From DATLXH01 sp035576005 (GTDB taxonomy: Bacteria > Acidobacteriota > Thermoanaerobaculia > Gp7-AA8), in NCBI GenBank assembly GCA_035576005.1, contig DATLXH010000029.1:1-54005 (forward strand): a DNA stretch of 54,005 nucleotides, in the 5' to 3' direction. Each line of letters opens with the position of its first letter. Position 1 is the stretch's first letter. Under the pieces are notes generated by a model. It saw nothing but the letters and a program-made list of their open reading frames with translations, was not told the DNA's origin and made no database searches. Of this stretch, positions 36,601 to 45,850 are shown piece by piece. The translations under genes and the position numbers were made by a program.

Positions 36601-37995
36601 ATGCGAGCTAAGCCTTTCCTGATCCTCGCACTCCCTTCATCGGCGATTGTTTCCATCCTCGCGGTCCTGCTCGTTCGCAACCTGTCTGAGTCGATGTCGG
36701 CGGCGACGGCGATCTCCATTGCACTGATTACGTTCCTTCTGCTGTGCGCCGCATGCCTGCTTCACGCAGCGGGTCTTCGCAGAGCAGAGGATGCAGAGAG
36801 GATCACGATCTGGATGCGCGATCTGCTCGAAGGTCACGCGACCGAGTCCTCGGCACTCGGACTGGCTTCCGAGGAGATGAGACGAATCGCGCGTCAGGCG
36901 GAACAACTTCGCGAGATGGTGACTCGGCAGCTGGTCGCGTCAGAGGAACAGAAAGCGGTCAATCTTCAAATCCTCGACTCTCTTCGTGAGGGAATCTTCG
37001 CGATCGACGCCCGCCGGAAAGTTGTTTTTGCAAACACCCTTGCATTGCAGCTCTTCGGCATCACCGGAGTCGCGGTTGGAAAACCTCTCGTCGAGATCTT
37101 CAGAAACCGCAGCGTATTTACAGCCTTCGATCGAGCGCTCGAGGGCCTGGAGACCTCAGAACGGCTATCGATCAACGTCAGCGGGGAAGAGCGACAACTC
37201 GAGATGAGGGTTTCTCCGGGAGCAACAACTGCAGATATCGCGGCGATCGGGTTCTTCATCGATGTCTCGAGAATCGAACATCTGGAGCGGGTCAGACGCG
37301 ACTTCCTGGACAATTTCTCTCACGAAGTTCGAACGCCGTTGGCGGGGCTGCGTTCGGCGGCCGAGAGCTTCGAGGCCGGGCCGCTGACTCGCGTGCAGGA
37401 AGCGCAACTGAGAAAAATCATCCTGCGGCAGCTCTCGAGACTCGAACGACTCGTCCAGGATCTTGCGGAGCTCAACAGGATTGAGTCAGGGGAGTTGGTG
37501 CTCAACCGTCAGCCAACCGAGCTCCGAGCGTTGATCCTCGATCTCTGTGACGACTTCAACAGACGGGTCGCGAACGGAGTCAGGGTATCGCTGACGGGTG
37601 GGGAGACGTCTGCTCTGGTTGATCCGCTCAGGGTCCAGCAGATCTTCGTGAACCTGATCGATAACGCCATCAAGTATGGTGGAAAGAATGGTGATGTCGC
37701 CGTGCAGATCGAGTCGACTGATACCGAATCGGTGGTCCGCGTCATCGATCAGGGTGAAGGGATTCCTCGTAATGAGCAGGAACGCATATTCAATCGCTTC
37801 CACCGGCTCGATCGGAGCAGGTCGCAGGAGATTCCGGGAATCGGGCTGGGGCTCGCGATCACCCGACATCTGGTCCTCATTCACGGCGGGACGATCACCG
37901 TGGAGAGCGAAGAGGGATCGGGATCAACTTTCGAGGTGCGCTTTCCACGTGCGGCCGAAGCAGCGGCCAGATCGCTGCTGAAAGCTCAGCGGTGA
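36601..37995 (+). CDS. phoR: PhoR-type sensor histidine kinase
   Basis: A 464-aa membrane kinase. Two membrane helices at about 5-25 and 36-60 are joined by a very short loop, so it probably does not sense periplasmic phosphate itself but listens to PhoU/Pst, as PhoR does. A linker and one PAS domain (about 118-220) follow. HisKA contains NFSHEVRTPLAGL with H241. The ATPase domain has the N box NLIDNAIKYGG, G1 VIDQGEGIPRNEQERIFNRF and G2 GIGLGLAITRHL. It lies 93 bp after phoB. Confidence 0.92.
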   Translation: MRAKPFLILALPSSAIVSILAVLLVRNLSESMSAATAISIALITFLLLCAACLLHAAGLRRAEDAERITIWMRDLLEGHATESSALGLASEEMRRIARQAEQLREMVTRQLVASEEQKAVNLQILDSLREGIFAIDARRKVVFANTLALQLFGITGVAVGKPLVEIFRNRSVFTAFDRALEGLETSERLSINVSGEERQLEMRVSPGATTADIAAIGFFIDVSRIEHLERVRRDFLDNFSHEVRTPLAGLRSAAESFEAGPLTRVQEAQLRKIILRQLSRLERLVQDLAELNRIESGELVLNRQPTELRALILDLCDDFNRRVANGVRVSLTGGETSALVDPLRVQQIFVNLIDNAIKYGGKNGDVAVQIESTDTESVVRVIDQGEGIPRNEQERIFNRFHRLDRSRSQEIPGIGLGLAITRHLVLIHGGTITVESEEGSGSTFEVRFPRAAEAAARSLLKAQR

Positions 37996-38169
37996 GGACT
38001 TCCGCCTTACCGTTTGAGGCTCCGAGCAGCATTCCCCGACCCGCTTCCTCCACTTTCCGTACACCGCCCGGATCGCGCTTCGGGAGTCTTGCGAACGTGG
38101 CAGAAAAACCGATGAAGGATCATCATGCTGCAGAAAGTTGAGTAAAGAGTAGTTGACCTGGAGGGTTCT

Positions 38170-39645
38170 ATGAGTGTCACCGAGCCGACGACAAGATATG
38201 GGGGCGTGCAGAACTTCATCGGGGGAGAGTTCCTCGGGAGCGAGGCCGAGTCGATCGAAGTTACGAATCCTGCTGACGGGAGCGTGATCTCTCGCGTTCC
38301 TCTTTCCTCAGCGGCTGACCTCGACCTTGCCGTGCAGGCAGCAAAAGCCGCCTTTCCCGGCTGGTCCTCGACCCCGATCAAGGAACGCGTGCAGGTTTTC
38401 TTTCGATACAAGGCACTGCTCGAGAAAAACATCGATGAGCTCTCTTCACTCATCACAGACGAGAACGGGAAAATCGACAGCGAAGCGCGGGCCGAGGTGC
38501 TCAAGTCGGCGGAATTGACCGAGTTTGCTTGCTCGCTTCCTCAGATTACGGCGGGAGAAGTTCTGGAAGTGAGTCGCGGGGTCGAGTGCAGGGTCGAACG
38601 CTATCCGCTTGGCGTTGTCGCCTCCATCGCACCTTTCAATTTTCCTAACATGGTTCCGCACTGGACGATCCCGAATGCGATTGCACTCGGGAACTGCATG
38701 ATCCTCAAGCCATCCGAGCAGGTCCCTATCAGCGCCGGACGGATTGCGGAGTTGTTGCGGGAGGCCGGTCTTCCCGACGGCGTCTTCAATGTCGTGCATG
38801 GTGGGCAAACTACCGTGGAAGCGATCTGTGACCATCCCGGAATCGAGGCGATCACTTTCGTCGGCTCGACCAAGGTAGCCAAGATCGTTTATCGGCGAGG
38901 AACTTCGAACCTCAAGCGTGTGCTTGCCCTGGGCGGAGCGAAGAACCACATCATCGTGATGCCGGACGCAGAGCCGGAAATGACATCGACGAACGTCGTT
39001 GCATCCATGGCTGGCTGCGCAGGCCAGCGCTGTATGGCCGCCTCGGTGATGATGGCGGTCGGAAAGAGCGATCACATCATTGAAAAAATGGTCGATGTGA
39101 TGAAGCGCATGACCGCGGGCGTTCATGTGGGCCCCGTTATCTCGCGAGAGGCCAAGCAGCGGATCGAGCAGTACATAACCGAGGCGGAAGAGGGAGGAGC
39201 AAAGATCCTCGTCGATGGCCGCAACGCGGTCGTCAAGGGTGGGGAGGAAGGCTACTTTGTCGGGCCGACATTGATCGATTTCGTAAAACCAGAGATGCGT
39301 ATCGCCCGGGAGGAGATCTTCGGGCCGGTCATGGTGATCGTCCGTGCGCAGGACGTGGACGAAGCACTCGATGTGCAGCATCGGTCGCCCTACGGTAACG
39401 CCGCTTCGGTCTTCACCGAGAGTGGGAGCGTGGCGCGCCACGTCATGGAACACGCCAGCGCAGGCATGGTCGGTGTCAACGTAGGGGTTCCAGTACCGCG
39501 TGAGCCTTTCGGCTTCGGTGGCTGGAACGAGTCGCGGTTTGGCGTCGGCGATATCACAGGGCATAGCTCGATTGAGTTCTGGACCAAGTCCAAGAAGATG
39601 ACGACGAAGTGGAATCTCGAGGCGGGTACGAATTGGATGTCCTGA
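38170..39645 (+). CDS. mmsA: Malonate/methylmalonate-semialdehyde dehydrogenase (CoA-acylating)
   Basis: A 491-aa aldehyde dehydrogenase that converts malonate semialdehyde to acetyl-CoA, or methylmalonate semialdehyde to propionyl-CoA, with NAD+ and CoA. MmsA hallmarks include IGGEFL, FNFPNMVPHWTIPNAIALGN (the family's PMW-like segment), FVGSTKVAKIVY, LALGGAKNHIIVMPDA, and the nucleophile cysteine in GCAGQRCMA. The usual ALDH glutamate is absent from the expected LGGK/E position, as in CoA-acylating members. Its end overlaps the aminopeptidase gene. It could serve beta-alanine, valine or inositol breakdown; the neighbours favour beta-amino acids. Confidence 0.93.
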   Translation: MSVTEPTTRYGGVQNFIGGEFLGSEAESIEVTNPADGSVISRVPLSSAADLDLAVQAAKAAFPGWSSTPIKERVQVFFRYKALLEKNIDELSSLITDENGKIDSEARAEVLKSAELTEFACSLPQITAGEVLEVSRGVECRVERYPLGVVASIAPFNFPNMVPHWTIPNAIALGNCMILKPSEQVPISAGRIAELLREAGLPDGVFNVVHGGQTTVEAICDHPGIEAITFVGSTKVAKIVYRRGTSNLKRVLALGGAKNHIIVMPDAEPEMTSTNVVASMAGCAGQRCMAASVMMAVGKSDHIIEKMVDVMKRMTAGVHVGPVISREAKQRIEQYITEAEEGGAKILVDGRNAVVKGGEEGYFVGPTLIDFVKPEMRIAREEIFGPVMVIVRAQDVDEALDVQHRSPYGNAASVFTESGSVARHVMEHASAGMVGVNVGVPVPREPFGFGGWNESRFGVGDITGHSSIEFWTKSKKMTTKWNLEAGTNWMS

Positions 39646-40823
39646 GGAAGCTGGTGGTGATTGCCTCACTGTCGATGACGTTGAGTGCGGAGGCACAGCG
39701 GCCGCGCGCTCGCGAGCTCGGAGTTCCGTTCGATGGGACGCCAGGGCCGCTGAATGCGATCACCGATGTGGCTGAGGTCGAGGTGGGCCATGTGACGCTC
39801 AACTCAGGAAGCGGCAAGCTTGTTCGGGGGAAGGGACCGGTACGCACTGGGGTCACGGCGATTCTTCCGCGCGGCAAGAGGATCGGCGAGCGCGTCTTTG
39901 CAGCGTGGACGGCGTTGAACGGGAATGGCGAGATGACCGGTGCTGCGTGGGTCGAGGAGTCGGGTCATCTCGGAACGCCAATCCTCATCACGAATACGCA
40001 TAGCGTTGGCACGGTGCGGGATGCGGTCATCGAATGGAATGCGAACCGCGGAACGAAAGAGGGTTACGCGGGTGATTTCAGTCTTCCCCTGGTGACCGAG
40101 ACCTGGGATGGGTTTCTCAACGACATCAACGGTTTCCATGTGAAGAAAGAGCACGTCTTCGAGGTGCTTGCCAAAGCGCGTGGCGGCGCGGTGACTGAGG
40201 GGAATGTTGGTGGCGGGACGGGAATGGTCACCCACAGATTCAAGGGTGGAATCGGAACGTCATCGCGTGTGCTGAAGAGCGAAGACGGCGGATACACGGT
40301 GGGGGTGCTCGTGCAGGCGAACTATGGGCGACGCGAGCTTCTTCAGATCGCTGGCGTGCCGGTCGGCCGCGAGATTCGCGACCTCCTTCCGAAGAGAGGG
40401 GGTCCAGTGGATGGGAGCGGATCAATCATCGTTGTCGTCGCAACGGACGCGCCGTTGTTGCCGCACCAGCTGAAGCGACTGGCCCGGCGCGCTGGTCTCG
40501 GCGTAGGTGTGATGGGTGGGAGAGGAGAGAACACTTCGGGCGATCTGTTCATCGCATTCTCGACGGCCAATCCGGAGAACTCGAAGACGGAGGGCGTGGC
40601 TCACGTCGAGATGTTGCCAAACGAACGGATCAACCCACTCCTGATCGAGACAGTGAACGCCACTGAGGAAGCAATCGTGAACGCCCTGGTCGCGGCGGAG
40701 ACCATGGAGGGGATTGACGGCAACACCGTGTATGCGCTGCCACACGATCGTTTGCGCCAGATCCTGCGCAAGTACGGCCGCCTGGCAACGCCTGGTGTTG
40801 CTGCGACGTCACCTCCCCGATAA
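39633..40823 (+). CDS. P1 family (DmpA/BapA-type) aminopeptidase
   Basis: A 396-aa N-terminal nucleophile hydrolase. Family motifs: RARELGVPFDGTPGPLNAITDV, VRTGVTAILPRG, ILITNTHSVGTVRDAVI, EGNVGGGTGM and GGIGTSSR (residues 205-212, near where the self-cleavage serine is expected), then VLVQANYG. DmpA and BapA relatives cut D- or beta-amino acids from peptide N termini. With TTG 39633 the N terminus reads as a signal peptide (DVLRKLVVIASLSMTLSAEA), suggesting a periplasmic enzyme; GTG 39654 or 39657 are alternatives. It overlaps mmsA by 13 bases, implying a joint role in releasing and degrading beta-amino acids. Confidence 0.88.
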   Translation: MDVLRKLVVIASLSMTLSAEAQRPRARELGVPFDGTPGPLNAITDVAEVEVGHVTLNSGSGKLVRGKGPVRTGVTAILPRGKRIGERVFAAWTALNGNGEMTGAAWVEESGHLGTPILITNTHSVGTVRDAVIEWNANRGTKEGYAGDFSLPLVTETWDGFLNDINGFHVKKEHVFEVLAKARGGAVTEGNVGGGTGMVTHRFKGGIGTSSRVLKSEDGGYTVGVLVQANYGRRELLQIAGVPVGREIRDLLPKRGGPVDGSGSIIVVVATDAPLLPHQLKRLARRAGLGVGVMGGRGENTSGDLFIAFSTANPENSKTEGVAHVEMLPNERINPLLIETVNATEEAIVNALVAAETMEGIDGNTVYALPHDRLRQILRKYGRLATPGVAATSPPR

Positions 40824-40861
40824 GGGCAGTGAGGCCGGGGCGGTGCTCGTGATCAACTCCT

Positions 40862-41248
40862 GCGGCCGAACATTCGATGTCCGGCGCTGGAGTTTCTGAG
40901 CGCCGGCGAAGCCGCGGTCTCCCTCTCCCCGGCGGGGAGAGGGAAGCAAGCGAAGCGCAGCAGGTTGAGGGGCGTAACAGTCTCGCGACGGACTTGCGGA
41001 CGTCGGCCCGTTTCGGAGAGGCTCACGGGAGCACAACGAAACTCGGGCGCAATCGCCTCTTCGATGTACCGCGTGCCCGCAGTCATGTTCCGCGTGGACG
41101 CCTTCAAGCGTCGCGAGACTGTTACGCCCCTCACCCTGCTCGCTTCGCTCACTTCCCTCTCCCCGCCGGGGAGAGGGAAACGCCGGCTTTGCCGGCTCTT
41201 CAGAAGCGTCCAGACTCCAGGGCCGGACATTCAAATGTCCGGCGGCCC
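40862..41248. repeat. Composite inverted repeat (families C and D nested)
   Basis: An inverted repeat of about 385 bp. Outer ends are family C units (GGCCGAACATTC... at 40862; ...GGCCGGACATTC at 41220). Inside are family D units (CTCTCCCCGGCGGGGAGAG at about 40924 and its variant at about 41157), then GGGGCGTAACAGTCTCGCGAC facing its complement. About 110 bases of unpaired DNA lie in the centre. A further family C half pair is at 41273-41300. The gap 40824-41312 holds nothing else. Confidence 0.85.
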
Positions 41249-41312
41249 TCGCAACCACCTACTCCCGTGGCGCCCCGGACAACAGAATGTCCAGCCACAA
41301 GTCGGAAGCCTG

Positions 41313-42668
41313 CTACGTCACTCCGGCGTCGGTGATCTCCAGTGCCCTGTCGATGATCTGAAACGAATCGCGCAGCTGCGCTTCTGTGATCACGAGCGGC
41401 GGGTTCGTGAAGAGATTGTTCCAGTTGATGAAGACGTACATCCCTTCCTGACGGAGGAACGCGGCCAGTCGCTGCATTTCGGGACTTGTTCCGTTGAACG
41501 GTGCCATCGGTTCCCGCGTCCCGCGGTTTCGCACGAGCTCGAGCACACCGAACAGACCGATCGACCGGACGTCGCCAACGGAAGGATGCTTGCGCTTCAT
41601 CTCCTCGTGCAACTCTTTGAGCACGACACCCATCCGTAGCGTGTGCGCGAGCATGTCGTCGTCCTTCATTACCTGAAGACACGCCTCAGCCGCAGCGAGG
41701 CTCATCGGATGTGCGTTGTAAGTGAGGCCGCCGTAGAAGACATTCTTGTCAAAGTACGCGGCGATGCGGTCACCGAACGCGACAGCCCCCAGGGGGAGAT
41801 ATCCGGAGGTCAGACCCTTGGCCATGGTGATGATATCGGGCACGACATTCCAGTGATCGACGGCGAACCAGGTACCAGTTCGCCCGAGACCTGCCATGAC
41901 CTCATCACAGACCAGCAGGATGCCGTGCTTGTCGCAGATCGCGCGCAGTCCCTGGATGTATCCGTCGGGTGGGACGATGATGCCGTTGGTGCCGGTCACG
42001 GTCTCGATGAACATCGCTGCGATCGTGTGACCTCCTTCGTAGGCGACGATCTCCTCGATCTCCTCGAGGCAGCGATGCGTGAACTCCTGATCGGTATCAC
42101 CGTCGCGGTAGTTATGGCTGCGGTACTTATACGGATCGAAAAAGCGGACGACACCGGGGATGGCAGGCTCGTTTGGCCAGCGGCGCGGGTCGCCGGTCAG
42201 GCTGATCGCGCCGAGTGTGGCGCCGTGATACGAGCGATAGCGCGCCATGATTTTCTGACGACCTGTCACCATTCGCGCGATGCGGATTGCGTTCTCGTTG
42301 GCTTCTGCACCACCGAGTGTGAAGAAGAAGTGGTTCAGGTCTCCCGGAGTGAGCTCTGCAAGCATTCTCCCGAAGCGGGCGCGCACTGGCGTCGCCATGG
42401 CCGGACCGGCGAAGACGAGCTCGTCCGCCTGCCGCTTGATCGCATCGATTACCCGCCGGTTGCCATGACCGATGTTCACGCACATGAGCTGGGAGTTCAT
42501 GTCGATGTACCGCTTGCCGTCGGCGTCCCAGAAATAGATTCCTTCCCCGCGGACCATCGGGATCGGATTCAGAGCGCCTTGCGCCGACCACGAAAAAATC
42601 GTGTGGCGCTTCGAGAGGTCGACGATTTCCGCGGCAGAGAGTCTGTTGTCAGTTTCGGTGATCGTCAT
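41313..42668 (-). CDS. Class III (omega) aminotransferase
   Basis: A 451-aa PLP enzyme of the omega-amino acid transaminase group. IFSWSAQGALNPIPMVRGEG and the N-terminal substrate loop precede FFTLGGAEANENAIRIAR, ARYRSYHGATLGAISLTGD and LLVCDEVMAGLGRTG (PLP nitrogen contact); the Schiff-base lysine is in IITMAKGLTSGYLPLGA. The family includes taurine-pyruvate and beta-alanine-pyruvate aminotransferases; substrate is not fixed by sequence. It is convergent with the mmsA-aminopeptidase pair, and a beta-amino acid specificity would complete a route from peptide to malonate semialdehyde to acetyl-CoA. Confidence 0.9.
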   Translation of the reverse strand: MTITETDNRLSAAEIVDLSKRHTIFSWSAQGALNPIPMVRGEGIYFWDADGKRYIDMNSQLMCVNIGHGNRRVIDAIKRQADELVFAGPAMATPVRARFGRMLAELTPGDLNHFFFTLGGAEANENAIRIARMVTGRQKIMARYRSYHGATLGAISLTGDPRRWPNEPAIPGVVRFFDPYKYRSHNYRDGDTDQEFTHRCLEEIEEIVAYEGGHTIAAMFIETVTGTNGIIVPPDGYIQGLRAICDKHGILLVCDEVMAGLGRTGTWFAVDHWNVVPDIITMAKGLTSGYLPLGAVAFGDRIAAYFDKNVFYGGLTYNAHPMSLAAAEACLQVMKDDDMLAHTLRMGVVLKELHEEMKRKHPSVGDVRSIGLFGVLELVRNRGTREPMAPFNGTSPEMQRLAAFLRQEGMYVFINWNNLFTNPPLVITEAQLRDSFQIIDRALEITDAGVT

Positions 42669-42964
42669 TCGCGCCTTCCTTTGATATCAATCGATGCCGC
42701 ATCCACGGGCATCCTCTCCGGGCATCGGCCAGGTCAGAATTTCGGCTGCGAAATCAGGGACCTCACCCGGAAGGAGACGATGGACGTGTCACAATATAGC
42801 TTTGGCCGGGTGAAGGCGATGATGGGCCCCGGTTATCGATCTGAGGTATCTCGCCATTTGCTGGGTTCGAAAGGCAGGGCCAGGTCCGGTCCCTGACAGA
42901 ATTTTTTTGGGAGGGATGGCGTTTTTGGTCGTCTATCCCACATTTTTGAGTCGAGGTCATTTCC

Positions 42965-43189
42965 ATGAAAGCAGAAATTCATCCTCAATTGAACGAAGTA
43001 GATGTTCACTGCGCCTGTGGCGAACAGTGGAAGACGCGCTCGACCAAGAAAGATCTCCGCATCGAGATCTGCTCGAAGTGTCACCCTTTCTTCACCGGAA
43101 AGCAGAAGCTCGTGGATTCTGCGGGTCGAATCGACCGGTTCAAGCAGCGTTTCGCGAAGAGAGACGTCAAAGCCGACGCGAAGGCCTGA
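42965..43189 (+). CDS. rpmE: 50S ribosomal protein L31 (zinc form)
   Basis: A 74-aa bL31. MKAEIHPQL opens the family fold; four zinc ligands are kept as CAC (residues 16 and 18) and CSKC (37 and 40), so this is the zinc-binding C+ paralogue, which bacteria replace with a C- form when zinc is scarce. The VDSAGRIDRFKQRF segment is typical of L31. The upstream 296 bp hold a T-rich stretch (AATTTTTTTGGGAGG) near 42900 but no other gene. It precedes prfA, a common arrangement. Confidence 0.95.
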   Translation: MKAEIHPQLNEVDVHCACGEQWKTRSTKKDLRIEICSKCHPFFTGKQKLVDSAGRIDRFKQRFAKRDVKADAKA

Positions 43190-43512
43190 GCTTCAGGCTC
43201 TCGCGAGAGCCTGGCTTCGGGCAGCTCTGGCCACCGTCTGATCTTTGAGAGCTGGCGGTTGGTGTCCTGATCATCTTCAGGGTATCGGCCCCTGGGCGAC
43301 GTCTCGTGGCGGTGAGCAAAAGGGCGATCGGCGGTGACGCGACCTCTCGCCGTCGTGTTCGGTCCGGGCGCGCGTCCCGTTCCGACCGCGGGGACCACGC
43401 CGCTGAGGCTCCTGGCTTGCCTCCGGCCCGAACAGCGAAAGTGCGGTTGCGGTGAACCTCGACATGAACCGGCGCCCTTTCCTGTTAGGCTCATCGTTCA
43501 GGATTCCTCCTT
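43190..43512. other. Gap between rpmE and prfA
   Basis: This 323-bp stretch holds the palindrome at 43194-43213 and otherwise no gene or repeat that I recognise. The open frame on the minus strand across it has no family signal or start site. Promoter signals for prfA presumably lie in its last 100 bp. Confidence 0.5.
43194..43213 (+). terminator. Hairpin after rpmE
   Basis: A perfect 20-bp palindrome, CAGGCTCTCGCGAGAGCCTG, starting five bases after the stop and flanked by GCTT/GGCTTC. No T tract follows, so it may be a terminator or a stabilising 3' stem. Confidence 0.5.
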
Positions 43513-44595
<1,083 letters not shown>

Positions 44596-44721
44596 AGCCC
44601 GGTGCCGAACAAACGGCAGCTGGTCGCGAAGTTTTTACCGCCGACGGTTTCGCATCCAGCGCCGGGACGCTATGATTGAAGTATCCCGCGGCCGGGTTTC
44701 TGCACGAGTCACGCAACGCTT

Positions 44722-45381
44722 ATGAGCTTTCAGGAAAAACGGAACTCCAAACGACTCCATCTGGTCGAGACGCTACCTGGAACCCTGGGCGAGAGCCGCG
44801 TGCGAGTCCTCGAGCTGGGCCGCATTGGCGCGCTTGTGGACCATGAACAGCCGCTTGCCGTGGGCTCGACTGCGCTACTGCGTTTCGAAGCCGAGGGAGA
44901 GACGCTGGAGATCGAAAGCGAGGTTATGCGTTCGACGATGGCCGGATTTCCCCAGCAGGACGACGCTTCCAACTATCAATCGGGGCTGCGATTCATCACC
45001 ACTCACGGTGACTCCGAAGCAGCGCTCTGGCGACTGATCGCAGCACTAGCCAAGCAGATGCTGATGTCGCAGGCAGCGAATGCGATGGGCGTTAGACTGC
45101 CGGGACTGTCAGGCAGCAAGCATGGTTTCGAGGCCGGGGAGACAGCCCGCCGTTCCCGGGAAAGCGGCTACATCTGTCTCAGTTTTGAACTGGGAGTCTG
45201 GGAGCGTTCGCAGACCGTGAACTCCGAGCAGCCGTTTGAGGGCTTCACGGTGGCCGCCGCAGAGGATCCGGAAGAGCTCGAGAATCTATGCCGGCTGTAT
45301 GAGAGCTCCGACGAAGAAGGCCGCAAGACGATTCGTCTTCTGGCCGAGCTGAGCGTAAGTCAGGAAAAGAAAAGCCACTGA
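44722..45381 (+). CDS. PilZ-like domain protein
   Basis: A 219-aa soluble protein. Residues about 5-110 resemble PilZ: an N-terminal RNSKR like the RxxxR that holds cyclic di-GMP, then a beta-barrel (VRVLELGRIGALVDHEQPLAVGSTALLRFEAEG). The second ligand motif D/NxSxxG is replaced by LGRIGA, so binding is doubtful. Residues 130-219 are not recognised. Located between prfA and a repeat. Could act as a c-di-GMP-independent PilZ adaptor. Confidence 0.7.
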   Translation: MSFQEKRNSKRLHLVETLPGTLGESRVRVLELGRIGALVDHEQPLAVGSTALLRFEAEGETLEIESEVMRSTMAGFPQQDDASNYQSGLRFITTHGDSEAALWRLIAALAKQMLMSQAANAMGVRLPGLSGSKHGFEAGETARRSRESGYICLSFELGVWERSQTVNSEQPFEGFTVAAAEDPEELENLCRLYESSDEEGRKTIRLLAELSVSQEKKSH

Positions 45382-45464
45382 TCGCGCTGCTGCGGCTGTT
45401 GTCTCCAGCGAAAAAAAGCGTGGACGCTGGTGAAGAGATGATGAGCGCGGCTCCACGGCCGCGG

Positions 45465-45757
45465 AGCCCGCATTTCTCACAGAATGCGAGCGCAGGGACG
45501 CACGGCGTGCGTCCGGTACGGTACCCCGTCCCGACCGAGAAGATTGTCGTCGGCCATCGCTTTGGACGAGGGTTCATGCCGGGATGTAGAATTCCTGATG
45601 CGAATGTCTGGTGCCGGACGCAGGCCCTGCGTCCCTACACCCGCCCGGTTGCTCGCGACACAGTGTCAACTATGCTCTCGTCGCGAAACCGTCGTGCGCC
45701 TCGCATCCAGGCCGCTCTCGGCCACCTCACGGCGAAGGTCTGTGAGAAATGCGGGCT
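45465..45757. repeat. Family A palindromic repeat, long form (293 bp)
   Basis: Bounded by AGCCCGCATTTCTCACAGA at 45465-45483 and its complement at about 45739-45757. It matches the element at 1016-1335 in reverse orientation. It includes two family B palindromes (about 45491-45518 and 45612-45640) and the subterminal GTGTCAACTATG block shared with the short copies at both window edges. The rest of 45382-45850 has only the terminator at 45802. Confidence 0.88.
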
Positions 45758-45801
45758 AGCGGCGACATCGTTCCAGCCCACCCCGGTGAGAAGGGCAAAA
45801 C

Positions 45802-45827
45802 AAAAGGCCTCCCGAGGGAGGCCTTTT
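45802..45827 (-). terminator. Bidirectional-type terminator of the DUF1573 gene
   Basis: AAAAGGCCTCCC and its complement GGAGGCCTTTT flank a short loop, giving T tracts on both strands. It lies 24 bp after the DUF1573 stop on the minus strand. Confidence 0.9.
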
Positions 45828-45850
45828 GACTGATTGAGTGGAGGGGAGGT

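Noticed and set aside
38446..39696. A 416-residue open frame on the minus strand across mmsA
   Set aside because: It is fully antisense to a clearly recognised dehydrogenase, has no family motifs, and arises from the high GC third positions of mmsA.
12531..41300. CRISPR array from the repeated GGCCGGACATTCC units
   Set aside because: The units are palindromes scattered over 30 kb between genes, not regularly spaced with unique spacers, and no cas gene is present.
41643..42896. A 417-residue open frame on the plus strand across the aminotransferase gene
   Set aside because: Antisense shadow of the aminotransferase; no recognisable domain or ribosome site.
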